From: Dyella flava
Lineage (GTDB): Bacteria; Pseudomonadota; Gammaproteobacteria; Xanthomonadales; Rhodanobacteraceae
DNA: 64,000 nt
Assembly (NCBI RefSeq): GCF_016904955.1
Contig: NZ_JADIKE010000038.1
Span: 62,001 to 126,000, forward strand
Direction: 5' to 3'
The notes under the pieces are model-generated. The model did no database searches. It saw only the letters and a program-made list of their open reading frames with translations, and was not told the DNA's origin. Position numbers and translations under genes: made by a program. This document shows, piece after piece, positions 43,400 through 52,376 of the stretch. How positions within the stretch are numbered: position 1 is the first letter of the stretch; every line of letters begins with the position of its first letter.

Positions 43400-45346
43400 A
43401 TGGAACGGAAAATCAGCTTGTCCCACATGGCCTTTTATCGTGGTTGGCTCAACGGTTTATCGTTGCGAGAGGTGGCCGACCTGTACCTGGAAACCGGCCT
43501 GGACCTGTCCCGGGCACGCAGCACCCTGCTGTGGATCCAGGACACCTTGTGCCAGGCGGTATTGCGGCACGGGCGCCACGGTGAAGCCCATTTGCTGCGC
43601 CTGCGGCTATTCGATCGGCGTGGCGGTGCCTACACCTCGGGGGCGGTGCCGACTATCGAAGACTTCCGCGCGCAGCTCGATCCGGGCGAGTTGTGGTCCG
43701 ATGACGAACTCCAAGTTCGATATCGAAAGGCGTACCCGCACGCGCTTGAACGGAGGTGGCTGCGCCGTGCGGCCCTGCTGGCCCGGCAAGCTGCCACGCT
43801 GACATGGTTGGAGCAATGGCTGGTTACAGCCCCGACGCTGGCCGATCCGCTCGCCGCCTGGCTGGATGCGAGTCTGGTGGCCTATTTGGCCAAGGCTCGC
43901 TTGACCACGGTGGGTGATCTGAAGGCCCTTATGGTCAATCGGGGGTATCACTGGTATGCGGCTGTGCCGGCGCTGGGCAGGGTCAAGGCCGCGCGCCTGG
44001 TGCAATGGGTCCAAGGCTTCGCCGGGAGTTGGGGCTCCCTGCCTGCGACGGTGCTCAATCCACCTCGCGCGATACCGGCCGGCGCTGCGCAACGCTTGTT
44101 GGCTCTGGTGGCCGGTTCGACTGGAGCCCTCACGATCGCCCCGCTGGAAGTGTTCGTGGTTCCGCGGCGGGTACCCGATCCGTCCGGCGTGACACCGCTC
44201 ATTGACGCGACCGATGATCGAGGGGCGGTAACGGCCTGGCTGTATGCGCGCGCCGGGAGCACGCAGGCCCATCGGGCCTACCGTAAGGAAGCCGAGCGTC
44301 TGCTGCTGTGGGCGCACCTTGAGTGTGGGCGCGGCTTCGGCCAGCTCACCGAGGAGGATGCCGCCGCGTACCGAGACTTCTTGCTGGGCCTCGGACGGAC
44401 GAGGACCGCCGCATGGCCCTTCAGGATCAGCCAATCCGATTGGTGCGCGCCACGTCATACCTCTCGGCAACATGCCCGGTGGCGGCCCTTTGATGGGCCG
44501 ATGACGCCCCAGTCAGTGGTGTACGCGCTCAGTGTGGTGCGCATCCTGTTTGCGTGGCTGGCGGCCGTTGCCTACGTGCCGCGCGACCCGTGGGCAACTT
44601 TGGCGGCGCCCACCGCGCAGTTCGGGCCCTCACCGTACAGCAAGCACGCCCGCATGGTTTCAGTGGCCGCGTGGGAAGGCTTGCAAGCGGGCGTCGCAGG
44701 CATGTCCTCGCCGGGCAGGGAACGCGCGGAAGCCATGCTATGGCTCGCAGTGGTGACGGGGCTGGGCCAGGTCGACTTGGCCACGGCGACCACTGACCGC
44801 TTGTATACGGTGCAGGACCAGGACGGTGGCACCCGCTGGATGTTGAAAGTACCGGGTAGGAAGGCGGTGTCGCTGCCGGACGGGGTCATGCAGCGCCTTA
44901 CCGCCTGGTGGGAGTCGGCGGGGCTCGCTACTGATCCCGCTGTTCTGCCTTCGGGCTTTCCGTTGATCGGGCGACTCGATTCCCGGCAGCGACATATACC
45001 GCTGACCCCGACCGGGGTGTCGCTGTTGATGAAAAGGCTATTTACCATCGGCCGGGCCGCCTGCCGGCGCGCCGGGGACTTCGATGGGGCTGGGCTGTTG
45101 GCCAAGGCCAGCGTCCACTGGGTGCGGCGTACCACTGGCGGTGTGTCGGCCGAAGCCAGCGCTCTGCTGTTTCAGATTCAACAGTTGTTGGGCCTTAGCA
45201 TCGCTACGACACCTAACGATGCGGCGCCCTGGCAGAATTTTCCTGGCGAAGACTCAGCTGTGGAAAACATCGCACAGCAGAAGCGTGCGTGGGAACGCTG
45301 CTTTCCCTCCGCTCCTTTTCGCGTGGAGGAGCGAGAAGAGGAATGA
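43400..45346 (+). CDS. DUF3701-like tyrosine recombinase/integrase, probably catalytically defective
   Basis: 648 aa from ATG 43400 (GGAG ten bases upstream; ATG 43376 also possible). Residues about 1-110 match the DUF3701 N-terminal region (FYRGWLNGLSLREVADLYL, DLSRARSTLLWIQDT). The core-binding domain and tyrosine-recombinase catalytic domain follow. Compared with the family, Arg I (TGLR) reads TGLG, the HxxR box is HWVRR but its next His is missing, LGH is LGL, and the catalytic Tyr region reads TTPND with no Tyr. The last residues (RVEEREEE) fall in a REP-like repeat. A decayed integrase, or a DNA-binding remnant, is likely. It stands near tRNA-Asn, a typical target. Confidence 0.75.
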   Translation: MERKISLSHMAFYRGWLNGLSLREVADLYLETGLDLSRARSTLLWIQDTLCQAVLRHGRHGEAHLLRLRLFDRRGGAYTSGAVPTIEDFRAQLDPGELWSDDELQVRYRKAYPHALERRWLRRAALLARQAATLTWLEQWLVTAPTLADPLAAWLDASLVAYLAKARLTTVGDLKALMVNRGYHWYAAVPALGRVKAARLVQWVQGFAGSWGSLPATVLNPPRAIPAGAAQRLLALVAGSTGALTIAPLEVFVVPRRVPDPSGVTPLIDATDDRGAVTAWLYARAGSTQAHRAYRKEAERLLLWAHLECGRGFGQLTEEDAAAYRDFLLGLGRTRTAAWPFRISQSDWCAPRHTSRQHARWRPFDGPMTPQSVVYALSVVRILFAWLAAVAYVPRDPWATLAAPTAQFGPSPYSKHARMVSVAAWEGLQAGVAGMSSPGRERAEAMLWLAVVTGLGQVDLATATTDRLYTVQDQDGGTRWMLKVPGRKAVSLPDGVMQRLTAWWESAGLATDPAVLPSGFPLIGRLDSRQRHIPLTPTGVSLLMKRLFTIGRAACRRAGDFDGAGLLAKASVHWVRRTTGGVSAEASALLFQIQQLLGLSIATTPNDAAPWQNFPGEDSAVENIAQQKRAWERCFPSAPFRVEEREEE

Positions 45347-45500
45347 GGTGAGGAGACAATCTTGCGATGAATGTCCAAAGAAACGCTATACGCTTTTCTT
45401 CCTCTCCCCTCCGGGGAGAGGACTGAGGTGAGGGGCCAACCTCGCGACGAGCTTGCAAAGAAACATCGAGCAAGCTCTGAATTTCCCCGCAAGCGCAGCC
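45341..45500 (+). repeat. Two tandem 80-bp units with REP-like palindrome
   Basis: Units start at 45341 and 45421 (period 80 bp), sharing GAGGTGAGG, then CGATGAATG/CGACGAGCT-type sequence and CAAAGAAAC. The first unit begins in the last codons of the recombinase gene. The palindrome CTCTCCCC/GGGGAGAG lies at 45401-45420. Confidence 0.65.
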
Positions 45501-45536
45501 CCTCACCCCAACCCTCTCCCCGGAGGGGAGAGGGAG
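45499..45536. repeat. REP-like palindrome
   Basis: CCCCTCACCCCAACCC then CTCTCCCC/GGGGAGAG. Same family as 9422-9458 and, inverted, 45400-45436. Confidence 0.75.
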
Positions 45537-45564
45537 CTATCACGGCAAGGCGGGAGAGCGACGC

Positions 45565-45685
45565 AAACGCGACGAAATTTCCATCGCCACAAATTCGCCT
45601 CTTCTTGAACAACATCGATCTTGCTTATGCAATCGTATGCGTGTCGGGCGTGCCCATCCGAGCGATGACCACGACACGCCCGACA
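45565..45685 (+). repeat. Imperfect direct repeat B flanking the recombinase gene
   Basis: Partner of repeat A at 42897-43018, same orientation, 2.67 kb apart. It lies 218 bp after the recombinase stop and about 79 bp before a small open frame. Confidence 0.7.
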
Positions 45686-45763
45686 CTAGAGAAGTAGCGC
45701 GGATCGCCTGGGGTAGTGACCCAAACGATCCGCTGGCCATAACAAACTAGATGAGAGTTCACC

Positions 45764-45874
45764 ATGGTTATCCCCGATTTTACGGCACGCACGCTAACCC
45801 GTGCCCCCGCCTTGCCGACATTTGCGCTACTTCACCGCCGCTCAGACTGCGCGGCGTCGGGCCCAAGTGGGTAA
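45764..45874 (+). CDS. Possible 36-residue small protein
   Basis: Short frame starting MVIPDFTARTLTRAP with GAGAG six bases before the ATG, which is the better SD of the two small frames beside repeats A and B. Basic and Ala/Arg-rich, with no recognised domain. It could be the upstream partner of the XAC0095-like gene 105 bp further on, or a chance frame. Confidence 0.28.
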   Translation: MVIPDFTARTLTRAPALPTFALLHRRSDCAASGPSG

Positions 45875-45979
45875 TCGTCCCAGCGGAAGTTGGCCATTCC
45901 GCTGAAACGAGCAGGTTTTTCCTGCAGTCCCTTCGCCCGCGCGCAATGCGCGGGCGACCTAAACCCGTGGAGCATACCG

Positions 45980-46252
45980 ATGCAAGGCACCTACGATGAC
46001 CCGACCGGGTCGCGACACTATCTGCTGTCCGCCGAAGAGTACGACGAACTGAAAAACCTCCAGCAACTGCTGTTGATCATGGCGAACGTCGCCTGCAACG
46101 AAGAGCAGCACCCCGACGAAGACGAGGCCATGACCATTCCTCGCTGGGAAATGAAACTCACCTTTCAACTGATCAGCAAACTGATTGGCGAGGCCCTGGA
46201 GCATTTGGAGCAACGGAATCACATCGATCATCGAAGACCGACGTTGCAGTGA
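45980..46252 (+). CDS. XAC0095-like small protein
   Basis: 90 aa from ATG 45980, with GGAG seven bases upstream. Acidic helical protein whose YLLSAEEYDELKNLQQLLLI block resembles the small XAC0095 family of Xanthomonadales; a C-terminal helix IGEALEHLEQ follows. Function unknown. Members are often found singly in accessory regions. The resemblance is by memory of the family pattern and not by search; an unrelated small helical protein is possible. Confidence 0.6.
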   Translation: MQGTYDDPTGSRHYLLSAEEYDELKNLQQLLLIMANVACNEEQHPDEDEAMTIPRWEMKLTFQLISKLIGEALEHLEQRNHIDHRRPTLQ

Positions 46253-46942
46253 TCAAGCGAAAGCTTGCCTTCGCCAGCATGATCGGGTGATGGACCTCAT
46301 CCGCGAAACGATGTGCCCGAAGTGAGTTGAACGAATCGGGCATTTCCCGTTGTCCGGCGCAACGCGCCGAATAAACCACCCGCTTCAGCCCAAGGCGCAC
46401 ATGGCCGATGTGCGGGCGGTGGGGTATGCCCGCACATCTACCCGTACCGAGCGCAAAAAGATACGAAGGTAGGGATTTTCAATGCGCCCCCGTTATTACA
46501 GTTCGGAGTAACAGCTGACAGGTCGGAATGGCGAAGCCGACTCCGCCTGTCAGCGGGTTGCGAGCGAGTGGAGGGGAGATCCACTGGCTGTCTGACGTCC
46601 AGGTGTCTTTGCCGGGATAGCAGCACCGCTCAGCGGCTTGTTCTGCCAGAAATCCATGATCAGGGGGGATAGCCAAGGCGGTCGTGAACTATTTCGTTGC
46701 GCGGAAAAGTGAGTCGCTTGGCTCACGCGAAAAAAGAAGCATGAAATGTTCAGCGAGCTACGCCGCAAGTCATCGGTACGTGTTGTAACGCGAACGCGAT
46801 TCGCGGTTTTTTTGAGGGAGCCGTCGCTCGGCTTGTCGCTTTAAACGAACGGCATGAGCGGCGCGTGTGACGAGGGTTGCGCCTATTCGGTTGCCCGCGG
46901 AACAAGAAAATCAATCACAGAATCGGGCTGAGGGAGCCTTTC
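46253..46942. other. 690-bp gene-free, dyad-rich region before the second TonB receptor
   Basis: No convincing gene. Dyads: perfect 11-bp arms 46407-46417 and 46428-46438; GCTGACAGG/CCTGTCAGC with an inner TCGG/CCGA stem (about 46513-46553); CGCACAT/ATGTGCG. Ends with a terminator-like hairpin at 46789-46813. The receptor promoter must lie to its right, or the hairpin acts as an attenuator in the leader. Confidence 0.5.
46789..46813 (+). terminator. Terminator-like hairpin upstream of the second TonB receptor
   Basis: CGCGAA pairs with TTCGCG around CGCGA, followed by GTTTTTTT. It is 130 bp before the receptor start, consistent with a terminator for an upstream transcript or an attenuator. 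Confidence 0.65.
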
Positions 46943-49807
46943 ATGTTGAAAACACCCATTGCCGCGGCCGTTCTGGCTGCGCTGTCGCTTGGCTTTGTCG
47001 CAAACGTATATGCCGACACCACGCCAGTTAACACCACGTCGGTTACCAGCCAGTCCTCGTCGCAGGACACCACGCAGTCGACCGGGCCGGATTCGTCCAG
47101 CACCAGCTCGACGGATCAGCAGGTCAAGAAACTTGACCAGGTCGTGGTCAGCGGTTCGCTGATCAATAACGCGCAGATCCAGACGGCAACGCCGACGTAC
47201 ACGATCACGGCTGACGAGATCAAGGCGCGCGGCTTCAACAGCGTTACCGAGGTGCTGCAGAACGCCGTGCAGGCTACCGGTTCCGTGCAAGGCCCTCAGC
47301 AGAGTGGTGGCTTTACGCAGGGTGCACAGACGGTCAGCCTGTATGGCCTCAGCCCGGAATTCACGCTGCTGCTGATCGATGGCAAGCCGATCACCAACTT
47401 CGGCCAGCTGTATAACGGCCAAAGCAATTTCAACAACATCTCGAATATTCCGATCTCGCTGATCGATCACATCGACGTGATGCCGGGTGGCGGTTCGTCG
47501 ATCTACGGTTCGAGCGCGATTGCAGGCGTGGTCAATATCGTCACCAAGCAGCATATGGACGGCGGTGAGATCACCGTGCGCACCGGCACCTATGACGGCG
47601 GTGGCGGCGCCAATCAGCGCATCACCGCTGGTTACGGCCATGACTTCGGCAAGCTCAATGTGCTGACCGCGTTCGAGTTTGATAACTCCTCGCCGCTGTG
47701 GGGCTATCAGCGCCACCTGACCGATGGTTCCCTAGGCGACCCGGCGGGAGCCACGCCGGAGTTGGTCACCGGCGTACTGAATTACGGTAACGTCAATACC
47801 TTCAATGGCGTGCAGCAGGGCTGGATTACTCCTCCGGCCAATTGCGGCGGCAGCAGTGGTCTATTCGGTGGTTCGACCGTCCTGACCAATGCCGGTCCGA
47901 ACGCCGCCCCGGGGCAGTATTGCGGTTCGACCAAGGTGAACGGCTATACGACGCTCATCAACCAGTCCCGCAGCTACGACGGCATGCTAAAGCTGCGCTA
48001 TGACGTCAATGACAACGTGCGTTTGTACAGCGACATCCTGCTCGATTGGCAGCAGCAGAAGTACACCCAGGGCGCGCAGTACATTTTCTGGGAGCCGCTT
48101 AATCAGGGTATTTACGTCCAGGATCAATACGGCAACATCGTTACGCCCGTTCACATCTTTGCGCCGGAAGAAATGCCCGGAGGCTATCCTGACCAGCTGA
48201 ACAACCAGGACGACCTGATGTATCAGGCGGACATTGGCGCGAACGGCCAGTTCGGCAATTCGGGTTGGGATTGGGATGTCTACTACCTGCGCTCCGGCGA
48301 TCGCACGACGACCAGCGACCCTGTGCGCATGGCGGCGGCCGTCGATAATTATTTCCTTACCCATGTCATGACGCCGACCGGCCAGACCAATGCCTACGGC
48401 ATGGGTATCTACAACATCAACTACAACGCCCTCTATCAGCCGATCTCACCGGCAGCGTTCGCCAGCTTCAACCAGGATATCGCCGGTTTCTCCAATACCT
48501 GGGTGAACGATACGCGCGCCACGATCAGCAACAGCAGCTTGTTCAGCCTGCCGGGTGGCGACGCCGGTATCGCGGCTTTGATCGAGGGCGGTAACGAGGC
48601 ATGGTTTGACCCGGTCAATCCGCTGATCGCGAACGGTGATGTATGGGGCCTGACGGCAGGATCCGGCGGTGGTACTCGCCAGCATGGTGCGTCGGCCTTC
48701 GAATTTAACGCGCCGATCTTGAAGGAGCTCACCCTCGACCTTTCCGGTCGTTATGACTACTACAAGACCGATGGCGGTACCAACAACAAGTTCACCTACA
48801 AGATTGGTCTGGAATATCGTCCGTTCGATACCTGGCTGCTGCGCGGCAATTACTCGACCGCGTTCCGTGCGCCGGACATGTCCGCGCTGTTCCTTGGGCC
48901 GAGCGGATTCTTTGAGACCCTGCCCGATCCGTATCAGTGCGCCCTGGCACACGCCACCAACTGCGGTGCGCAGCAGTTCCAGTACCAGTTCACGGGTAAC
49001 TTGCTGTCCAATCCGAAGTTGCAGCCGACCACGGCCTCGAGCTGGACGGCGGGTACGGTATGGTCTCCGATCAATAACCTGAGCCTGAGCGTGGACTACC
49101 TGCACATCGACATCACCAATGAGGTGGTGCAGCAGGATATTCCCACCTTGCTGGCGCTCGATTCGCAATGCTTGCTCGGCCAACTGCCGACCAATTCGCT
49201 CGAGTGCCAACAGGCCATATCGCAGGTGCAGCGTAATGGCGCCGGCATTATCACGAACGTCAACACGTACTTTGTAAACCTTGCCGCCGAAAAGACCGAC
49301 TCGATCACCGCTGAAGCGAAATACACGTTCCCGAACACGTATGTCGGTCAGTTCAGCGTACAGGTCGACTATAACGACATGCTCAAGCATTCGTACCAGT
49401 TGACACCGGGCTCGGCGCCAATCAACGACTTGACCAATTCGTTCTATAGCTCGGAGTTCAAGGACATCGCCACGACGTCGGTGAGCTGGAACCTGCACAA
49501 CAAGTGGAGCAGCACGCTGTATTGGCACCGCGACAGCCCATCGCCGAACTACATTGGCATGTACCAGGGCATCAATGCGCCGGGTGCGGGCCGGGTGGGG
49601 ATTTGGAGCACCTTCAATTACAGCCTGACCTATACGCCGGTGCCCAATCTGGATCTGTCGTTGCTGATCAATAACCTGTTCAACAAGATGCCGCCGAGCG
49701 ATCCGACTTACACTGCGTATCCGTATTACAACCCGCAGAACTACAACGTGTATGGACGCGAATACATGCTGCAGGCCAGCTTCCGTTTTGGAGGCAAAAC
49801 GAACTGA
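46943..49807 (+). CDS. TonB-dependent receptor (large, Xanthomonadales type)
   Basis: 954 aa from ATG 46943 (GGGAG six bases upstream); the earlier in-frame start at 46877 lies before the SD. Signal peptide cut after VYA near residue 24, a Thr/Ser/Gln-rich linker, TonB-box-like LDQVVVSG, plug (about 70-210, with GSSIYGSSAIAGVVNIV) and a long beta-barrel ending in FRFGG. Such receptors take up sugars, peptides or siderophores using TonB energy; substrate unknown. Several Asn/Thr-rich extracellular loops and two Cys pairs (NCGGSS...YCGS; CALAHATNCG) suggest disulfide-stabilised loops. Confidence 0.93.
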   Translation: MLKTPIAAAVLAALSLGFVANVYADTTPVNTTSVTSQSSSQDTTQSTGPDSSSTSSTDQQVKKLDQVVVSGSLINNAQIQTATPTYTITADEIKARGFNSVTEVLQNAVQATGSVQGPQQSGGFTQGAQTVSLYGLSPEFTLLLIDGKPITNFGQLYNGQSNFNNISNIPISLIDHIDVMPGGGSSIYGSSAIAGVVNIVTKQHMDGGEITVRTGTYDGGGGANQRITAGYGHDFGKLNVLTAFEFDNSSPLWGYQRHLTDGSLGDPAGATPELVTGVLNYGNVNTFNGVQQGWITPPANCGGSSGLFGGSTVLTNAGPNAAPGQYCGSTKVNGYTTLINQSRSYDGMLKLRYDVNDNVRLYSDILLDWQQQKYTQGAQYIFWEPLNQGIYVQDQYGNIVTPVHIFAPEEMPGGYPDQLNNQDDLMYQADIGANGQFGNSGWDWDVYYLRSGDRTTTSDPVRMAAAVDNYFLTHVMTPTGQTNAYGMGIYNINYNALYQPISPAAFASFNQDIAGFSNTWVNDTRATISNSSLFSLPGGDAGIAALIEGGNEAWFDPVNPLIANGDVWGLTAGSGGGTRQHGASAFEFNAPILKELTLDLSGRYDYYKTDGGTNNKFTYKIGLEYRPFDTWLLRGNYSTAFRAPDMSALFLGPSGFFETLPDPYQCALAHATNCGAQQFQYQFTGNLLSNPKLQPTTASSWTAGTVWSPINNLSLSVDYLHIDITNEVVQQDIPTLLALDSQCLLGQLPTNSLECQQAISQVQRNGAGIITNVNTYFVNLAAEKTDSITAEAKYTFPNTYVGQFSVQVDYNDMLKHSYQLTPGSAPINDLTNSFYSSEFKDIATTSVSWNLHNKWSSTLYWHRDSPSPNYIGMYQGINAPGAGRVGIWSTFNYSLTYTPVPNLDLSLLINNLFNKMPPSDPTYTAYPYYNPQNYNVYGREYMLQASFRFGGKTN

Positions 49808-49834
49808 TATTCCGGCCGTGCAGTCGGCAATACG

Positions 49835-49866
49835 AAACCGGGCCCTAGCGGGCCCGGTTTTTTTTA
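49835..49866 (+). terminator. Rho-independent terminator after the second TonB receptor
   Basis: AAACCGGGCCC pairs with GGGCCCGGTTT around a 4-nt loop, with T residues following (nine in a row). Confidence 0.93.
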
Positions 49867-49930
49867 TGGATTCAGCGATGAAGCGACAGGTTGCCGGATG
49901 TCAGCCACCGCGCGCGATGACCCAGGTGAC

Positions 49931-50572
49931 TTACATCACCTTGTCGCCGATCAACACCACATCGGCCGGCCGCCGTGCGAACAAGCCCACCGTGACGATG
50001 CCGGGAATCTGATTGAGGTCGTTCTCCAACGCGACCGGATCGGCGATCTGCCAGCCGTGCACGTCGATGATCCAGTTGCCGTTGTCGGTGACCACGCCGT
50101 CGCGCCAGACCGGATTGCCGCCGCGCCGGACGATTTCGCGACCGACGAGGCTGCGTGCCATCGGGATCACTTCGATCGGCAGCGGAAATTTGCCCAGCAG
50201 GTCGACGCGCTTGCTGGAATCAATGATGCAGACAAACTTCTGCGCGGCCTCCGCGATGATCTTTTCGCGGGTCAGCGCGGCGCCGCCGCCCTTGATCAGG
50301 CGCTTGTGCGGATCGCACTCGTCCGCGCCGTCGACGTACAGCGCCAGCGGGCCCATGGCGTTGAGATCAAAGACCGGGATGCCGTGCTTTTTCAGCTGCG
50401 CGGTGGATTGTTCGGAACTGGACACCGCGCCTTGGATGCGGTCTTTGATGCCGGCCAGTGCATCGATAAAGAACGCCACGGTGGAGCCGGTCCCCACGCC
50501 GACGATGGCGCCGTCTTCCACATACTTGATGGCGGCCTCGCCCGCTATGCGCTTTTCTTCACTGTTGCTCAT
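49931..50572 (-). CDS. rpiA: Ribose-5-phosphate isomerase A
   Basis: 213 aa from ATG 50572. RpiA motifs: GIGTGSTVAFFIDAL-type (VGVGTGSTVAFF), DGADECDP, KGGGAALTREKI. It interconverts ribose-5-phosphate and ribulose-5-phosphate in the pentose phosphate pathway. The frame upstream to 50635 is not conserved. Divergent from the channel gene with 147 bp between starts. Confidence 0.97.
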   Translation of the reverse strand: MSNSEEKRIAGEAAIKYVEDGAIVGVGTGSTVAFFIDALAGIKDRIQGAVSSSEQSTAQLKKHGIPVFDLNAMGPLALYVDGADECDPHKRLIKGGGAALTREKIIAEAAQKFVCIIDSSKRVDLLGKFPLPIEVIPMARSLVGREIVRRGGNPVWRDGVVTDNGNWIIDVHGWQIADPVALENDLNQIPGIVTVGLFARRPADVVLIGDKVM

Positions 50573-50719
50573 GGCATCACCTGGGAAATCCAAAAGACGA
50601 ATGATCGTTGATTTGGCGTCTCGCCGCACCTTCAACCGGTTTGGCAGTCTCGCGAGGACTTGCTAGGGTGGCGCCATCTGCCGGCCCTGGAGCCGTACAG
50701 CGGACGATACGGAGACGGT

Positions 50720-51901
50720 ATGGCTTCCGATCCCCTGCAACAACGCTGGCGCCTGTTTCTGCAGTGGTGGGCGGGTGTCCTGCGCAAACACGGCTGGTTT
50801 CCGCATGTGCCGTTGGCGGTCTTTCTGGCCGCTGGCGCACTCAAGCTGCTGCATGCCGATGTGGGCCAGGATTGGCAGCGCCATCTGGCCCTGCTGGCGG
50901 AGGGGCAGTTCGACCAGCATCCGGCGCTGCTGCCGCCCTTGTTGATCGGGTTGGGGCAGTTGACCATGTCGGTGGGTTTGCTGATGCGCTCGCGCCTGGC
51001 CTGGACCATGGCCTTGCTGCTGGTCATCGCGGCCTTGGCCAGCCTGGCGTTCGGCATGCACCGGAGTGTGCCGATGCTGGTCTATTTCGCGCTGCTGTTG
51101 CTGGCCTTGCTGGCCAGCTGGCGAAGCTTCGACCATTCCAGCCTGGCGGCCAGCACGCTGTATGCCTTTACCGCGATAGCGATGCTGGTGATGTACGCCA
51201 CCCTGGGCAGCTACTACCTCGGTGCGCAATTCTCCCCGCCGATCAAGGATCTGATCACTGCCTTGTATTACGCGATGATCACCATGACCACGGTGGGTTA
51301 TGGCGACATCGTCCCGCGCACGCCCGAGTCGCGCCTGTTTGCCGTATCGGTGGTGGTGCTGGGCGTGGCGGTATTCGCCACTTCGCTGACCGCCGTGGTC
51401 TCACCCATGATCAAGCGCAGCCTGCAGCGCATCGTCAATCAGAAGGGCTACACCATGAAGCGCAAGGATCATTACGTCGTCATCGGCAATACCTCGTTGG
51501 CCGTCAACACGTGGCGTGAACTCGCCAAGCGCGGGCAGGCGGTGACGCGGCTGCTGCGCGATGCACCCGAAGAGGGCGAGCTGGCGGATGTCGATATCGT
51601 GGTGGGCGACTCCAGCAATGTTGATGTATTGCGGCAGGCCGGCGCGCATCAGGCCAAGGCGGTGCTGGCCATGCGCGATGACGATGCGGAAAACGCGTTT
51701 GCGGTGCTGGCCGTGAAGGAACTTGGCGGCACGGCGCGCACGGTGGCCGCCGTGAATGATGCGCGGCATCTGAGCCGCATCAAGCTGGTTCAGCCGGACG
51801 TGATCGTGGCGCCGCAGGTACTGGGCGGCGAGCTGACGGCCATGTTGCTGACCGGCGAAAAGGTGACGGCGGATTTTGTGCTGGAGCGGGTGTTTCAGTA
51901 G
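50720..51901 (+). CDS. kch: Kch-like voltage-gated potassium channel with RCK domain
   Basis: 393 aa from ATG 50720 (GGAG five bases upstream). About six membrane helices, the pore with selectivity filter TVGYGD, then a cytoplasmic RCK/TrkA-N domain starting KDHYVVIGNT and ending near VTADFVLERVF. It resembles E. coli Kch. Regulated ligand or voltage sensor cannot be read off; the S4-like helix carries few Arg residues. The internal Met before KRKDHYV may give a separate soluble RCK protein, as in Kch. Confidence 0.85.
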   Translation: MASDPLQQRWRLFLQWWAGVLRKHGWFPHVPLAVFLAAGALKLLHADVGQDWQRHLALLAEGQFDQHPALLPPLLIGLGQLTMSVGLLMRSRLAWTMALLLVIAALASLAFGMHRSVPMLVYFALLLLALLASWRSFDHSSLAASTLYAFTAIAMLVMYATLGSYYLGAQFSPPIKDLITALYYAMITMTTVGYGDIVPRTPESRLFAVSVVVLGVAVFATSLTAVVSPMIKRSLQRIVNQKGYTMKRKDHYVVIGNTSLAVNTWRELAKRGQAVTRLLRDAPEEGELADVDIVVGDSSNVDVLRQAGAHQAKAVLAMRDDDAENAFAVLAVKELGGTARTVAAVNDARHLSRIKLVQPDVIVAPQVLGGELTAMLLTGEKVTADFVLERVFQ

Positions 51902-51923
51902 GCGTCGGCGGCTCGGAAGGGGC

Positions 51924-52376
51924 TTACTCAAGCCCCACGATGTACTTCCATTCCGCCGCGTCCACCGGCATCACCGACAGGCGGTTACCCTTGCGCAGCA
52001 GGGCCATGCCTTCCAGTTTCGGATGATTTTTCAGCTCGTCGAGCGTGATGGTGCGCTTGAGCTTGCGCACGAACTTCACGTCCACCAGCATCCAGCGCGG
52101 GTTGTCGCGCGAACTGCCGGGATCGAAATATTTGCTCTTTGGATCGAATTGGCTGGGATCGGGATAGGCGTCGCTGGCTACTTCGGCAAGGCCCGCAATG
52201 CCCGGTTCGGCGCAATTGGAGTGATAGAAGAACACGCCATCGCCGATCCGCATGCCGTCGCGCATGAAGTTACGCGCCTGGTAGTTGCGCACGCCATCCC
52301 AGGCCTCGCGCTTTTTGTGTTTCAGATCATCGATCGAAAACGCGTCGGGCTCGGATTTCATCAACCAATAATTCAT
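51924..52376 (-). CDS. EVE domain protein
   Basis: 150 aa from ATG 52376, which overlaps the fau stop as ATGA. It starts MNYWLMKSEPDAFSIDDL and has GDGVFFYHSN and GIAGLAEV, the EVE fold pattern related to PUA-like and YTH domains that bind modified bases. Bacterial members often sit beside fau and zapA/ssrS. Likely binds modified nucleic acid; ligand unknown. Confidence 0.92.
   Translation of the reverse strand: MNYWLMKSEPDAFSIDDLKHKKREAWDGVRNYQARNFMRDGMRIGDGVFFYHSNCAEPGIAGLAEVASDAYPDPSQFDPKSKYFDPGSSRDNPRWMLVDVKFVRKLKRTITLDELKNHPKLEGMALLRKGNRLSVMPVDAAEWKYIVGLE

Noticed and set aside
42655..46900. attL/attR pair made from the tRNA-Asn 3' end
   Set aside because: No second copy of the tRNA 3' end was found by eye to the right, so no att site is listed. 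An attR beyond 64 kb or a decayed copy is possible.
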